The translations under genes were made by a program, and so were the position numbers. DNA of 64,000 bases from a virus: IMG/VR virus record IMGVR_UViG_3300027983_000009, positions 18,681-82,680 of that record; one strand, 5' to 3'. This document shows, one piece after another, positions 48,372 through 56,444 of this stretch. Position 1 is the first letter of the stretch. Every line of letters starts with the position of its first letter. Below the pieces are notes generated by a model. That model worked only from the letters and a program-made list of their open reading frames with translations, did no database searches and was not told the DNA's origin.

Positions 48372-48383
48372 CGGGAGATTACC

Positions 48384-48977
48384 GTGGCAAGTCGCAGCCC
48401 CAGATCGAGACGGAGACGTCACCGCCGCAGAGCCGGTGTCAAACCTGCCTGTTGTGTGAGTACTGCCAGGCTTGTCCGAGTGTGGTGTGATGCGTCCTTC
48501 TGCAGTGTGGGGTCGCTTAGTGTTGGGGCAATCAGTATCGATGGGCAACCTGTGCAACTAGTTAGGTTCTTTGCAGGGTCCAGCGTGCAGGCGGAGGTGT
48601 TAACCCTACTGTTTGCTGCATTGTTCGCCCCGCACGGCAGCCTGATTTACTCAGACCTGCGGGACGTTACAAACATTATCCGCAAAAAGCACTGTGTGTA
48701 TGTGATGCTAACTAAGGTGCTGACTGCGAGACAGCATATTTTGCGGTACTGTAAACCGAACCTCCGCGCAGCTGTGTACGAGGAGTGCCACCTGTCTGCG
48801 AGCTCGGAAGCTAGACGGTTAATTCAAATAGCTAGAGGGTTATGGCGAGTCAAACATGCAGATCACGTTGAGAGCCAAGAGGGGGAGGGTGGGTGTATTT
48901 GCGAGGTTCGCAGCACCGTGGAAGGAGATTTATCTGCGGCCGGGTCAACCAGATTGTACTGCAGCGATAGTAGATGA
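48384..48977 (+). CDS. RNase H-like fold protein, 197 aa
   Basis: GTG after GGGAG. A basic N-terminus (SPRSRRRRHRRR), then VWCDASFCSVGSLSVGAISI, AEVLTLLFAALFAP and SLIYSDLRDVTNIIRKK, with an Asp, Glu and Asp at positions that fit RNase H catalytic residues D-E-D. The fourth residue is not certain. It may remove RNA-DNA hybrids or act as a nuclease. The last 120 nt overlap the next gene. Confidence 0.5.
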   Translation: MASRSPRSRRRRHRRRAGVKPACCVSTARLVRVWCDASFCSVGSLSVGAISIDGQPVQLVRFFAGSSVQAEVLTLLFAALFAPHGSLIYSDLRDVTNIIRKKHCVYVMLTKVLTARQHILRYCKPNLRAAVYEECHLSASSEARRLIQIARGLWRVKHADHVESQEGEGGCICEVRSTVEGDLSAAGSTRLYCSDSR

Positions 48978-49125
48978 CCGAGGTATGGTGATTGTCGAAG
49001 AGTTAAAAAATAGGCAGCTATACCAAGTCACCTTGACGCTATACAACGCATCTGTAGTGGGAATACTAGGGAACGATCGTTGGGCTATAGCTGACCGTGC
49101 AGGCTTACCAGGGGAGACACAGTGA
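48856..49125 (+). CDS. Small beta protein starting MQITL, 89 aa
   Basis: ATG at 48856 lies inside the end of the RNase H-like gene; no clear ribosome binding site, so coupling is likely. It starts MQITLRAKRGRVGVFARFAA and has several beta strands (QLYQVTLTLYNASVVGIL). The MQITL start supports this choice. Confidence 0.5.
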   Translation: MQITLRAKRGRVGVFARFAAPWKEIYLRPGQPDCTAAIVDDRGMVIVEELKNRQLYQVTLTLYNASVVGILGNDRWAIADRAGLPGETQ

Positions 49126-49535
49126 CAGAGAAGTACCTCAGGGTGATACCCCGAGACCTATTTAACGAGGCGACACTATTGAAGTGTCTAGGTCAGCTGA
49201 CCTTGTGTATTTATGACGAGTGGTGCCAGCACAGCAACGTAGGTCTGGTACGCTTCAAGCTTGAGGTCGTGCAACGAGCACCGAAGTCTGGGTTCCGAAT
49301 AGCTCAGAACAGCAGTGATGGCAGCATCTATTGCAGCAACCTGATGATACGCAGTCACGGCATAGTGCTGTCTATTAGGTGCCCACTGAATGCTCGTGGT
49401 AGGTATCCGTTATTCGTAACGGCAGAAGACATCGAGGAGTTCACAGAGGAAGACGTAGATGTGTTCGCCTATGATTCGCCAGCCATCAGCCAAGAGTTCG
49501 TACGGCTGCTTGCTAGGATTGCGGTAGATAAATAA
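49122..49535 (+). CDS. Hypothetical protein, 137 aa
   Basis: GTG start, overlapping the previous stop. A beta-rich protein (VGLVRFKLEVVQRAPKSGFR; SHGIVLSIRCPLNARGRYPL). Unknown. Confidence 0.5.
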   Translation: MTEKYLRVIPRDLFNEATLLKCLGQLTLCIYDEWCQHSNVGLVRFKLEVVQRAPKSGFRIAQNSSDGSIYCSNLMIRSHGIVLSIRCPLNARGRYPLFVTAEDIEEFTEEDVDVFAYDSPAISQEFVRLLARIAVDK

Positions 49536-49545
49536 GGGGGGTACA

Positions 49546-49568
49546 CTCCTGTATTCTACTCACAGGAG
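49546..49568 (+). promoter_or_regulatory. Hairpin that hides a ribosome binding site
   Basis: CTCCTGT (49546-49552) pairs with ACAGGAG (49562-49568); the right arm contains the AGGAG that serves the ATG at 49576. Loop of 9 nt. A translational switch or thermometer-like control is possible. Confidence 0.65.
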
Positions 49569-49575
49569 ATAGCCC

Positions 49576-49866
49576 ATGACTGAGTTTGAGCGGATAGGTA
49601 AGCAGTTAGGTAAAACAGCCGGAGAAGCGATTGCAGCGACAGTGATGCCGGTGCGGTCGACTGTTCGCACATATGCCAAACCCGGCAAGAAGCCTATGCC
49701 GCAACCGGCTTATCGTAAGCAGGCATCGGGTGTGTTTGATTCGTTACTGTACCCAGACAGGCCGCCGGCACCTAAAGCATCAACCAAGGGTAGGCAGCAG
49801 CCCGCTAAAGCGAGCGGACCGGTGCAGGTTGTGAAAAAAATAAACACAAAAGGTGGTGAAAAGTGA
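49576..49866 (+). CDS. Basic hypothetical protein, 96 aa
   Basis: ATG after ACAGGAG in the hairpin above. The N-terminus is helical, the rest is Pro/Lys-rich and disordered (YAKPGKKPMPQPAYRKQASG; PKASTKGRQQPAKASGPVQ). May bind nucleic acid. The stop overlaps the next GTG. Confidence 0.55.
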   Translation: MTEFERIGKQLGKTAGEAIAATVMPVRSTVRTYAKPGKKPMPQPAYRKQASGVFDSLLYPDRPPAPKASTKGRQQPAKASGPVQVVKKINTKGGEK

Positions 49867-50072
49867 GTTCGGAGATCGTAGCAATACAAGGTACGACTAC
49901 AGTGGTGCGCAGCACGGCGAAAGCCGGCTGTTTCAGATTGAGCACAGGTAGAGAAGTGTGGCTACCGTGGTCTGCTGTAGATGATGGCAGTGTAGACAAA
50001 GACGGGGCAACCGGTACGCTGTACGCGAAGCAGTGGTTGGCAGATAAGGAGAGTCTACCATATGGGGACTAA
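49863..50072 (+). CDS. Small beta-rich protein, 69 aa
   Basis: GTG overlap start. It contains VAIQGTTTVVRSTAKAGCFR, then EVWLPWSAVDDGSVDKDGAT and LYAKQWLADKE, resembling small phage proteins with a WVPxSxI...W layout. It overlaps the next gene by 11 nt. Confidence 0.5.
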   Translation: MSSEIVAIQGTTTVVRSTAKAGCFRLSTGREVWLPWSAVDDGSVDKDGATGTLYAKQWLADKESLPYGD

Positions 50073-50325
50073 AGGGCGGCACAGGAGAGCGGCAGGCTCC
50101 CCGCTAGCTGCAGGTCAGAAGGTTATGCTGGGTCTTGGCGTGACGCCCAGCATCAAGAAGCTGGAAGCAAAGTTAGGTATCAGTGTTTTCACGGTGGCCA
50201 GCACATTCAAGGCAATCGCCCCGCACAACAAGAGTGGGTGGTGTGCTCACCTGAGCGAGCTGTCAGCTATATCGCTCGAGAGTGTAGTGCTTGATGTCGC
50301 AGATCTTGTGCTTTCTGACATGTGA
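50062..50325 (+). CDS. Hypothetical protein, 87 aa
   Basis: ATG inside the previous gene; a basic start (MGTKGRHRRAAGSPLAAGQK), then VTPSIKKLEAKLGISVFTVA and a helical end. Its last 79 nt overlap the convergent gene on the minus strand, so one of the two ends may be wrong. Confidence 0.45.
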   Translation: MGTKGRHRRAAGSPLAAGQKVMLGLGVTPSIKKLEAKLGISVFTVASTFKAIAPHNKSGWCAHLSELSAISLESVVLDVADLVLSDM

Positions 50326-50702
50326 TATCGTTTAATCTCAGTGAATTCCGGCTGTTGCACGTGTGCCGAGATAGCATTCTTGATCGCGACACGTCGGAAG
50401 TTCACTTCGCGAATGTGTAGAGCCCGCCGACCGATGGCGTCCAGTGTAGCTCCATCATCAACTCCGGCTTTAAGTGCAGCTTCTGCATCCCAGCCTGATG
50501 AGTTGATTTCAAGCAAGGTGGCCAGCAGGTGCTGCAACACTGCATCATCTGCTGCAACACCCTTTTCATAGTAAGAGATCTGCGCACGTAGCAGGTCATA
50601 TTCTGCCGAGGTGAGAGACAACTTCTTCAGGCGGATCTTTGCAATTGTAAGTCGGTCACACAATTCTGCGACCGGCATTGGTATAGGTACGCAATTTGAC
50701 AT
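50247..50702 (-). CDS. DUF6165-like helical protein on the minus strand, 151 aa
   Basis: The minus-strand ATG is at 50702, behind AGGGA in the minus sense. It starts MSNCVPIPMPVAELCDRLTI, then AKIRLKKLSLTSAEYDLLRA, a pattern resembling DUF6165-type proteins (PxxVGELxDxLTIxxIKL). A helical middle and a Ser-rich end. It overlaps the 3-prime end of the + gene before it. Confidence 0.5.
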   Translation of the reverse strand: MSNCVPIPMPVAELCDRLTIAKIRLKKLSLTSAEYDLLRAQISYYEKGVAADDAVLQHLLATLLEINSSGWDAEAALKAGVDDGATLDAIGRRALHIREVNFRRVAIKNAISAHVQQPEFTEIKRYHMSESTRSATSSTTLSSDIADSSLR

Positions 50703-50713
50703 GAGGGGTCCCT

Positions 50714-52162
50714 ATGAGTGATTCAGTTTTTGTAGATGGCAATCTCCCTGTACAGTATTCGTCTGCAGAGGAGCTTGCAACCCTGCTTGAGCGGGCGGTA
50801 CCGGAGATAGAGTCTCTGCAGCGGCAGCTTCGTGAGCTGCTCCAGCGACTCAGTGATGGGTTTAATACGACGAGCTTTCATGGGGGTATTCAAGTCTGTG
50901 GAGTGGGTGACCCGATACAGATTCGCCGAGAGCTAAAGCGGGCAGCGTGGCGGGTTATTTTTGACAAGCTGGATATACAGCCATATTACAGCCTGAAGAG
51001 GCTGAAGAAGATGCACGAGGCACTGTCTGCGGACGTCGACAAGCGTGGCCCTGATAGCGAGGGAATAGATACGATGCCGGATATCACCGCAGAGAGTATG
51101 CGGCAGATTGTCAGCGGCATCCGGGTAGACCGGGACATGTACATCACAGAAAAAGTCTGCGAGGTCTACCAGAAGATGAAGCCATCGCTTCGGGATCAGT
51201 ACAAGACGAATATCCGCAACCGGTGGAAGCTGAGCGACAAGGTGCTGTTCTCGAACATGGTTAGCCTGCACTCCGGCTCCCAGTTCAGTATAAGCTGCAC
51301 CACCAATACCAGCATGTTGCACGGGCTGGATATTGCGATGCATTATTTTGACGGTAAACCCGTTCCGACCGGGTACAGATCCCCCCTGATGGAGGAGCTG
51401 CACATGAATAACGGGAAAGGTGAGACAGAGTACTTCTCGTTCAGATGCTTTAAGAATAGAGCACTACACCTGAAGTTACTGCGGTCGGATCTTGTTGCTT
51501 TGTTTAACCAACGCTGCGGGCACCCTAGGGCGCTACCAGGTCGAACAGAAGATCCGTATCAGGCTGGTGATTTGGAGTACGACTTCACTCACATCGCACC
51601 AGGTACAGATTACGAGCTGTTTGAGACACCTCAAGAGCTGGCTGAGGAGATGTGCGACATCGCAGATGTCAGCCGACACGACAGGGTACTCGAACCGTCC
51701 TGCGGTAAGTTACGGATTGCGTTTGCGGCAGCAAAGCGGGGTGCGCTGGTGCACGGCTACGAGTTGCAGCAACAACTTACGACGACGAGTAAGGTGTACG
51801 AAATGTGCTATAAAGCTGGTTACGATGAGCTGTATACCAGCATCTGTGTGCAGAAGGCGGATTTCCTGAAAACGGTATCGTCGGAGTACATGGAGTACGA
51901 CAGCGTGTTGATGAACCCGCCGTTTTCTCGCGGGAGAGCTGCAGCCCATATCCGGCATGCCTGGTCGTTCCTGAAGACTGGCGGTGTGTTGGTGGCCATA
52001 GCGGACGCCGGTATCACATTCCGGCAACGGTCTGCAGACACGGAGTTCCGAGCGTGGCTGGACAGCATTAACTCCGAGGTGCTAGAGCTACCAGCTGGGG
52101 CATTCAAGGAATCTGGCACAAGTGTTAACGCTGTGCTGCTGATACTAAGAAAGTACACATGA
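50714..52162 (+). CDS. DUF4942-type protein with an N6-adenine methyltransferase domain, 482 aa
   Basis: ATG behind GAGGGG. Residues 1-260 fit the DUF4942 region: helical, then RLKKMHEALSADVDK, WKLSDKVLFSNM and YFSFRCFKNRALHLKLLRSD. Residues 290-480 form a class I methyltransferase with a SAM site EPSCGKLRIAFAA (EPSAGxG-like) and the catalytic NPPF motif at about residue 400 (VLMNPPFSRGRAAAHIRHAW). Such phage enzymes can protect phage DNA against host restriction; the target sequence is unknown. Divergent from the minus-strand gene, 11 nt apart. Confidence 0.8.
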   Translation: MSDSVFVDGNLPVQYSSAEELATLLERAVPEIESLQRQLRELLQRLSDGFNTTSFHGGIQVCGVGDPIQIRRELKRAAWRVIFDKLDIQPYYSLKRLKKMHEALSADVDKRGPDSEGIDTMPDITAESMRQIVSGIRVDRDMYITEKVCEVYQKMKPSLRDQYKTNIRNRWKLSDKVLFSNMVSLHSGSQFSISCTTNTSMLHGLDIAMHYFDGKPVPTGYRSPLMEELHMNNGKGETEYFSFRCFKNRALHLKLLRSDLVALFNQRCGHPRALPGRTEDPYQAGDLEYDFTHIAPGTDYELFETPQELAEEMCDIADVSRHDRVLEPSCGKLRIAFAAAKRGALVHGYELQQQLTTTSKVYEMCYKAGYDELYTSICVQKADFLKTVSSEYMEYDSVLMNPPFSRGRAAAHIRHAWSFLKTGGVLVAIADAGITFRQRSADTEFRAWLDSINSEVLELPAGAFKESGTSVNAVLLILRKYT

Positions 52163-52944
52163 CTAATAGACCGGCAGTTAAATTGGCAGATAGGAAATAC
52201 CTTCAGAAACTAAAAAAGGAGGGCCGGCTTCGCGGCACGGTAGACGAAGCACTACAAAAGCGAGGAGGTAGAGCTAGAAGACGATCGGATTACGAAATCT
52301 GGTGCGAAAAGCGGAGCCTGCGGCTACCTAGAGTTGTGTTAGCTGTTGGCGACGATACATCAGCGAGGTTGAGTAGCCTCGCACGTGCTATGTACCCCCG
52401 CAGACAGCGATGGGTTCACAACGTTGTAGCTACAAACAACCATAAAGATAAGCAGCTGGATATCACAGCAGAGTCTGATGGTAGGTACTCCAGCAGATGT
52501 ACCTATAAGAAAGTTAACTATGTGTTGTCTATCCGGTCGTTTTGTGTAGTGGGCAGACACAGACTTCTCTACTTCCATGGTGACGGACATACAGCAATCA
52601 GGCTACCTAAAGGGTTCTACTTCACCGCTTTTGGGGGGTTCTTGAATGTTCGCAGCGAGTTAAAGAAGTACGCTGCACAGTTCTTGCGCATACCGACTGG
52701 GGATAGACTTCTCCACATCGGCAGATGTAGTAAGACAGTTTTACGGAACGCATTTGAAGTAAAGCTGATGGACGCGGAGGAGGAGCGCAACAAGGGGCGA
52801 CTAGAGAGGAAAATGAAGAAGACGATGCTCAGACTCAGCAAAACAAAGATATCTGTGCGGTGTGTGTTTGCTGGTACAAGTGTTACACTCGTACGCGTAC
52901 CAACGCAGCCAGACAAGAGTTGCGTGATCATCGAGGGGCTATAG
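52159..52944 (+). CDS. Basic hypothetical protein, 261 aa
   Basis: ATG overlapping the previous stop. It has a basic N-terminal region (KKEGRLRGTVDEALQKRGGR), a beta-rich core (HRLLYFHGDGHTAIRLPKGF; GFLNVRSELKKYAAQFLRIP), and a long charged helix (ERNKGRLERKMKKTMLRLSK). It may bind nucleic acid. No family. Confidence 0.6.
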   Translation: MTNRPAVKLADRKYLQKLKKEGRLRGTVDEALQKRGGRARRRSDYEIWCEKRSLRLPRVVLAVGDDTSARLSSLARAMYPRRQRWVHNVVATNNHKDKQLDITAESDGRYSSRCTYKKVNYVLSIRSFCVVGRHRLLYFHGDGHTAIRLPKGFYFTAFGGFLNVRSELKKYAAQFLRIPTGDRLLHIGRCSKTVLRNAFEVKLMDAEEERNKGRLERKMKKTMLRLSKTKISVRCVFAGTSVTLVRVPTQPDKSCVIIEGL

Positions 52945-52945
52945 T

Positions 52946-53335
52946 ATGCAAATAACACTACAGCCTCCTGTACTACCAAGAACCGCACTAGGTGATAAAA
53001 ATCAGTTAGTGCGACTGGCTGGGATACCGCAGCACGATAAGAGCTATAACCGCATTGCTGTTCTGACTAGAAGAACAGAAGACGGTACTAGCTACGGTAC
53101 ATGGGTGTTTATGGGGTGGAGCTACGGCATGCGTAACATATCGTGGGGTGAGTGGATGCATGTTTTTCTAGTTATGCGTGGGGAGTTATCTAAAAACCTT
53201 CCGGTTTACTATTACGCAACCGAAGCAGAGGATGAAAGAAGTACAAATGACTACGAAAAAGAAAACGAAACGAACTACCAAAAAGGCGACCCTGCCGACA
53301 GGTATCGGTCCGCACGAGATCGTGCAGCCCTTTAA
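52946..53335 (+). CDS. Hypothetical protein starting MQITL, 129 aa
   Basis: ATG after GGGGCTATAGT. It starts MQITLQPPVLPRTALGDKNQ, then YGTWVFMGWSYGMRNISWGE. The last part is charged (DERSTNDYEKENETNYQKGD) and overlaps the next gene. Function unknown. Confidence 0.5.
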   Translation: MQITLQPPVLPRTALGDKNQLVRLAGIPQHDKSYNRIAVLTRRTEDGTSYGTWVFMGWSYGMRNISWGEWMHVFLVMRGELSKNLPVYYYATEAEDERSTNDYEKENETNYQKGDPADRYRSARDRAAL

Positions 53336-54098
53336 CGAGCAGTTCAAGTTCCCCGGTGGCGGCAAAAGCATTACGTTTGACGCAGAGAGTTACACAGCTT
53401 GGCTGCATACCGTGTTACCGGTAGTAAAAGATTTGACGCCGTGCAGCGGACTAACCATGGAGGTGATTGCAGAGAACGGTGTCCCTGTAGGCGACTACTT
53501 GTTGTATGCTCGCGAGATGCCGTTGTGGTACTGGGGCTCTTATTGGGGTGGTATTGGTTTCGCTACGTTGCCTAGTGAAAACCAGTACGCGAAAAGGTTA
53601 ACGCTGCAGATCTACCGTGGCACAACGTCTGCGAATATTGGGTTCTCGGCCCCTGTGGTGATACCTGTGTTGTGCGAGAAGCGGTACGGTATGCCGGAAG
53701 TGTGGATGTCGCTGACACCTAATGAGATCCTAACTCTTCGTGGGCAGGTTCGCCGAGCTCGTGGTATTGTGGGTGTGGCAGGGCTGGGACTTGGTTGGGT
53801 GGTTCGCAGGATACTGGAGAGGCCAACAGTCAAGAAAGTGACTGTGGTAGAGCGTAATTCTGCGGTTATTGAGATGTTCGGTACACCGCTACTGCGGGAG
53901 TTCGGTGATCGGCTGCAGATTGTTAATGAGGACGCTTACGCGCACGACTGGCACCAGTATGATGTCTCACTGTGGGATATCTGGCCAGGGTACGGTGACG
54001 CAGATTTTGACAACCTGTTCACTGAGATTCGCAACAGCCTTCGCAAGGCCGGTAAGGTGTGTGTGGGTTGGGGTGACAAACTTCACGGAGTGAGCTGA
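53247..54098 (+). CDS. Class I methyltransferase-fold protein (spermidine-synthase-like), 283 aa
   Basis: The ATG at 53247 follows GAAAGAAG (53232 is an alternative). The N-terminus is Lys-rich (MTTKKKTKRTTKKATLP). The C-terminal half has GVAGLGLGWVVRRILERPTV, then KKVTVVERNSAVIEMFG and a DIWPGYGDADFDNLFTEIR block, a Rossmann-like SAM fold of the spermidine synthase or MTase type. The first beta-loop is GLGLG and the acidic VVERN fits ribose binding. The substrate is unknown. Confidence 0.65.
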   Translation: MTTKKKTKRTTKKATLPTGIGPHEIVQPFNEQFKFPGGGKSITFDAESYTAWLHTVLPVVKDLTPCSGLTMEVIAENGVPVGDYLLYAREMPLWYWGSYWGGIGFATLPSENQYAKRLTLQIYRGTTSANIGFSAPVVIPVLCEKRYGMPEVWMSLTPNEILTLRGQVRRARGIVGVAGLGLGWVVRRILERPTVKKVTVVERNSAVIEMFGTPLLREFGDRLQIVNEDAYAHDWHQYDVSLWDIWPGYGDADFDNLFTEIRNSLRKAGKVCVGWGDKLHGVS

Positions 54099-54751
54099 TG
54101 CGAGTTCTAGTGAGTTGCGAATGTTCGGGAATAGTGAGGGATGCGTTTATCGCCAACGGGCACGACGCCTGGAGCTGCGACTTCAAACCGAGCGAGCGAT
54201 CAGGTCCTCACTTGCAGTGCGACGTCTTAACTGTGTTGGATCAGGGTTGGGATCTGTGCATTAACCACCCAGACTGCACCTTTCTGACGATATCTGCGGC
54301 GTGGGCCTACACAGACGGCCCATACCATCAGAAGGTCAAACCGGGTACGCTGGTTGGGGAGCCGAGACGGCAAGCTCGTCGAGAGGCGATTCAGTTTGTG
54401 CGACAATTGTGGAATGCCCCAATTCCTCACATAGTCATCGAGAACCCTATCGGTGTACTGTCTGCGGAGTTGGGCAAGCCGCAGATAGTGCAGCCGTGGC
54501 AATTCGGTGACGACGCCAGCAAGGCGACATGTTTGTGGCTGAAAGGCGTACCACCACTACAGCTGGACCCGGCGGCAGCATGCCTGCCCAGGTTCGTTAT
54601 GCATAACGGGAAGCTGTGCAAGCGATGGGCGAATCAAACTGACTCCGGCCAGAATAGGTTAGCACCGTCAGCGAACAGGTCAGCAGATCGGGCGAGGACG
54701 TACCCGAGTCTGGCTAGAGCTATGGCAGAACAGTGGGGGCGGTTGCAGTAA
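54098..54751 (+). CDS. Phage cytosine methyltransferase-like protein, 217 aa
   Basis: ATG inside the previous stop. VLVSCECSGIVRDAFIANGH, then WDLCINHPDCTFLTISAAWA and the block PHIVIENPIGVLSAELG match a family annotated as DNA cytosine methyltransferase-like, in which the PxC pattern usually reads HPPCTYL; here it is HPDCTFL. PWQFGDDASKATCLWLKGVP is conserved in such proteins. It may methylate DNA or act on a base; the weakened motif makes this uncertain. A terminator follows. Confidence 0.65.
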   Translation: MRVLVSCECSGIVRDAFIANGHDAWSCDFKPSERSGPHLQCDVLTVLDQGWDLCINHPDCTFLTISAAWAYTDGPYHQKVKPGTLVGEPRRQARREAIQFVRQLWNAPIPHIVIENPIGVLSAELGKPQIVQPWQFGDDASKATCLWLKGVPPLQLDPAAACLPRFVMHNGKLCKRWANQTDSGQNRLAPSANRSADRARTYPSLARAMAEQWGRLQ

Positions 54752-54782
54752 TGTAGTGCGACATGCTACAGTGTCAGGATCT

Positions 54783-54829
54783 CAGCTGGGTCGGGTGTAA
54801 TACCTGACCAGCTGTTATCCTTTTTTTTT
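54783..54829 (+). terminator. Strong Rho-independent terminator
   Basis: CAGCTGG/CCAGCTG extended by TCGGGT/ACCTGA with one bulged G, loop GTAAT, and then a run of nine T. It separates the methyltransferase operon from the sugar/sulfate cluster. Confidence 0.9.
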
Positions 54830-54854
54830 AGCTATCAGAGATCCGAGAGTACTT

Positions 54855-55856
54855 ATGACTACTGAAGATCAAGCGATCGCCAAGATGATCGCACCCGGGA
54901 CCAAGCGTAAGAAGATTTGGCGAAATGGTGTGTTGCAGATTTTCATAACTAGAGCCTGCGATAAGAAGTGCTTTCACTGCACACAGAACTCGCAGATGGC
55001 CGGAGCCGCGGCAAAGATAACCCCAGAACAGTTGCGGCAGGCGTTAGAGTCGCTGAACTTCAAAGACGGCACCAGACCTTACTTCGGTGTCGTAGGCGCA
55101 TTTGGCGGAAATCCCCCCCTTCACCCACAGTTCGAAGAGCTCTGCAGCATTTTTCGGGAGTATGTACCCTTTGAGCAGCGAGGGATCTGGAGCAATCACC
55201 CACGCGGTCAGGGTGCGATTATGCGGCAGACCTTCAACCCGAAGGTCTCTAACTTGAATGTCCACGAGAGTAAAGAAGCTTACGACGAATTCGCCGCATC
55301 GTGGCCTGAGTGCAAGTCTGAGCTCAAGGGGTTAAAGGCGGACTCGCGACACACCCCGGCACTGGTAGCTATGCAGGATCTGGATGTGCTCCCTGGTGGT
55401 GTAGAGAACACAGAAGCTAACCGGCTTACGCTGATTGCAGACTGTGATATCAACAAGTACTGGTCTGCAATGATCTGCCCTGTGCGGAACGAGCTGCGAG
55501 CCTTTTTCTGCGAGTTAGCAGCCGCGCAAGCCATGCTGCACCAGAATAATCAGAACTGGATGGGTACAGGGCAGCCTATGCCAGATACCGGCCTGCCAGT
55601 TACCCCAGGTTGGTGGCGAGAGCCGATGGAGAGCTTCCGGCAGCAGGTAAGAGTGCACTGTCATGCGTGCGGTATCCCGTTGCGTGGTTACGGAGCACTA
55701 GCGAATGCTGGACCGCACGAGCAGATCAGCGAGACGCACATGGGTGTTTCTCGTATGAAAGACAGCCGGCAGATCATGCAGATCACCCAGCTCGTACAGC
55801 TGGGTGCTGACTATCTGGGAAAAGCAACAGACTACATCGAGAACGGGGGAGTTTAG
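54855..55856 (+). CDS. Radical SAM protein with a C-terminal Cys cluster, 333 aa
   Basis: ATG after GAGAGTAC. The CxxxCxxC motif is ACDKKCFHC (C35, C39, C42), binding the radical-SAM 4Fe-4S cluster. GVVGAFGGNPPLHP fits the GGE-like and ribose motifs. The C-terminal CDINKYWSAMICPV, then FFCELAAAQ and CHACGIPLRGYGA supply further Cys, like an auxiliary cluster (SPASM/twitch type). Leading the glycan cluster, it may modify a sugar or a peptide; the reaction is unknown. Confidence 0.8.
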   Translation: MTTEDQAIAKMIAPGTKRKKIWRNGVLQIFITRACDKKCFHCTQNSQMAGAAAKITPEQLRQALESLNFKDGTRPYFGVVGAFGGNPPLHPQFEELCSIFREYVPFEQRGIWSNHPRGQGAIMRQTFNPKVSNLNVHESKEAYDEFAASWPECKSELKGLKADSRHTPALVAMQDLDVLPGGVENTEANRLTLIADCDINKYWSAMICPVRNELRAFFCELAAAQAMLHQNNQNWMGTGQPMPDTGLPVTPGWWREPMESFRQQVRVHCHACGIPLRGYGALANAGPHEQISETHMGVSRMKDSRQIMQITQLVQLGADYLGKATDYIENGGV

Positions 55857-56444
55857 ATGACACCGGATAAGGTAAATGTCAAAGATATACACTATCTACC
55901 TCGCACATATAGTGGCCTTCTGGGGTACTCGTGGCTCGGACACCCCGAGCTGCTTTCGGTTATCCCGCAGTTACCACACACAGGTACGCTGGTCGAGGTG
56001 GGTACAGCTTCTGGTGTTACAGCAGCATTATTCTCAGCGTCGCGACCAGAGTTGCAACTTGTTTGTCTGGATACTTTCGTAGAGGCTCCCGCCCACTTAC
56101 CGACAGATAGGCCAGACTGTCGCAGCGGCGCAGACAGACGCAATGACTGGCGGCATAATGCAACCCCTCGCATGGTGTTGCTGGAGCAGACATTAGCAGA
56201 CTTTGCAAAAAGTATCCGGATAGCTGACATGGCTGTCTTCATTGATGGAGACCACTCTTATGAGGGTGTAGTAGCCGACCTGGCCGTGTGTGAGGAGTAT
56301 CTTCCAGAAGTTATCTTCTGCCACGATTACGGCGACCCACACTGGACTGGCGTGAAGCGAGCCGTAGATGAGTTCCTGATACGGTGCCCAGTTTACGGCC
56401 TCACTAACAAGTGCAATTCTGCCATCACACTGAGAAAAAAATGA
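55857..56444 (+). CDS. Class I SAM methyltransferase, family 24 type, 195 aa
   Basis: ATG directly after the previous TAG. LVEVGTASGVTAALFSASRP is the SAM-binding loop, LQLVCLDTFVEAP the second strand, and AVFIDGDHSYEGVVADL the metal/catalytic DGDHSYE block seen in Methyltransf_24. It likely methylates a sugar or small acceptor in this cluster. The stop overlaps the next ATG. Confidence 0.75.
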   Translation: MTPDKVNVKDIHYLPRTYSGLLGYSWLGHPELLSVIPQLPHTGTLVEVGTASGVTAALFSASRPELQLVCLDTFVEAPAHLPTDRPDCRSGADRRNDWRHNATPRMVLLEQTLADFAKSIRIADMAVFIDGDHSYEGVVADLAVCEEYLPEVIFCHDYGDPHWTGVKRAVDEFLIRCPVYGLTNKCNSAITLRKK

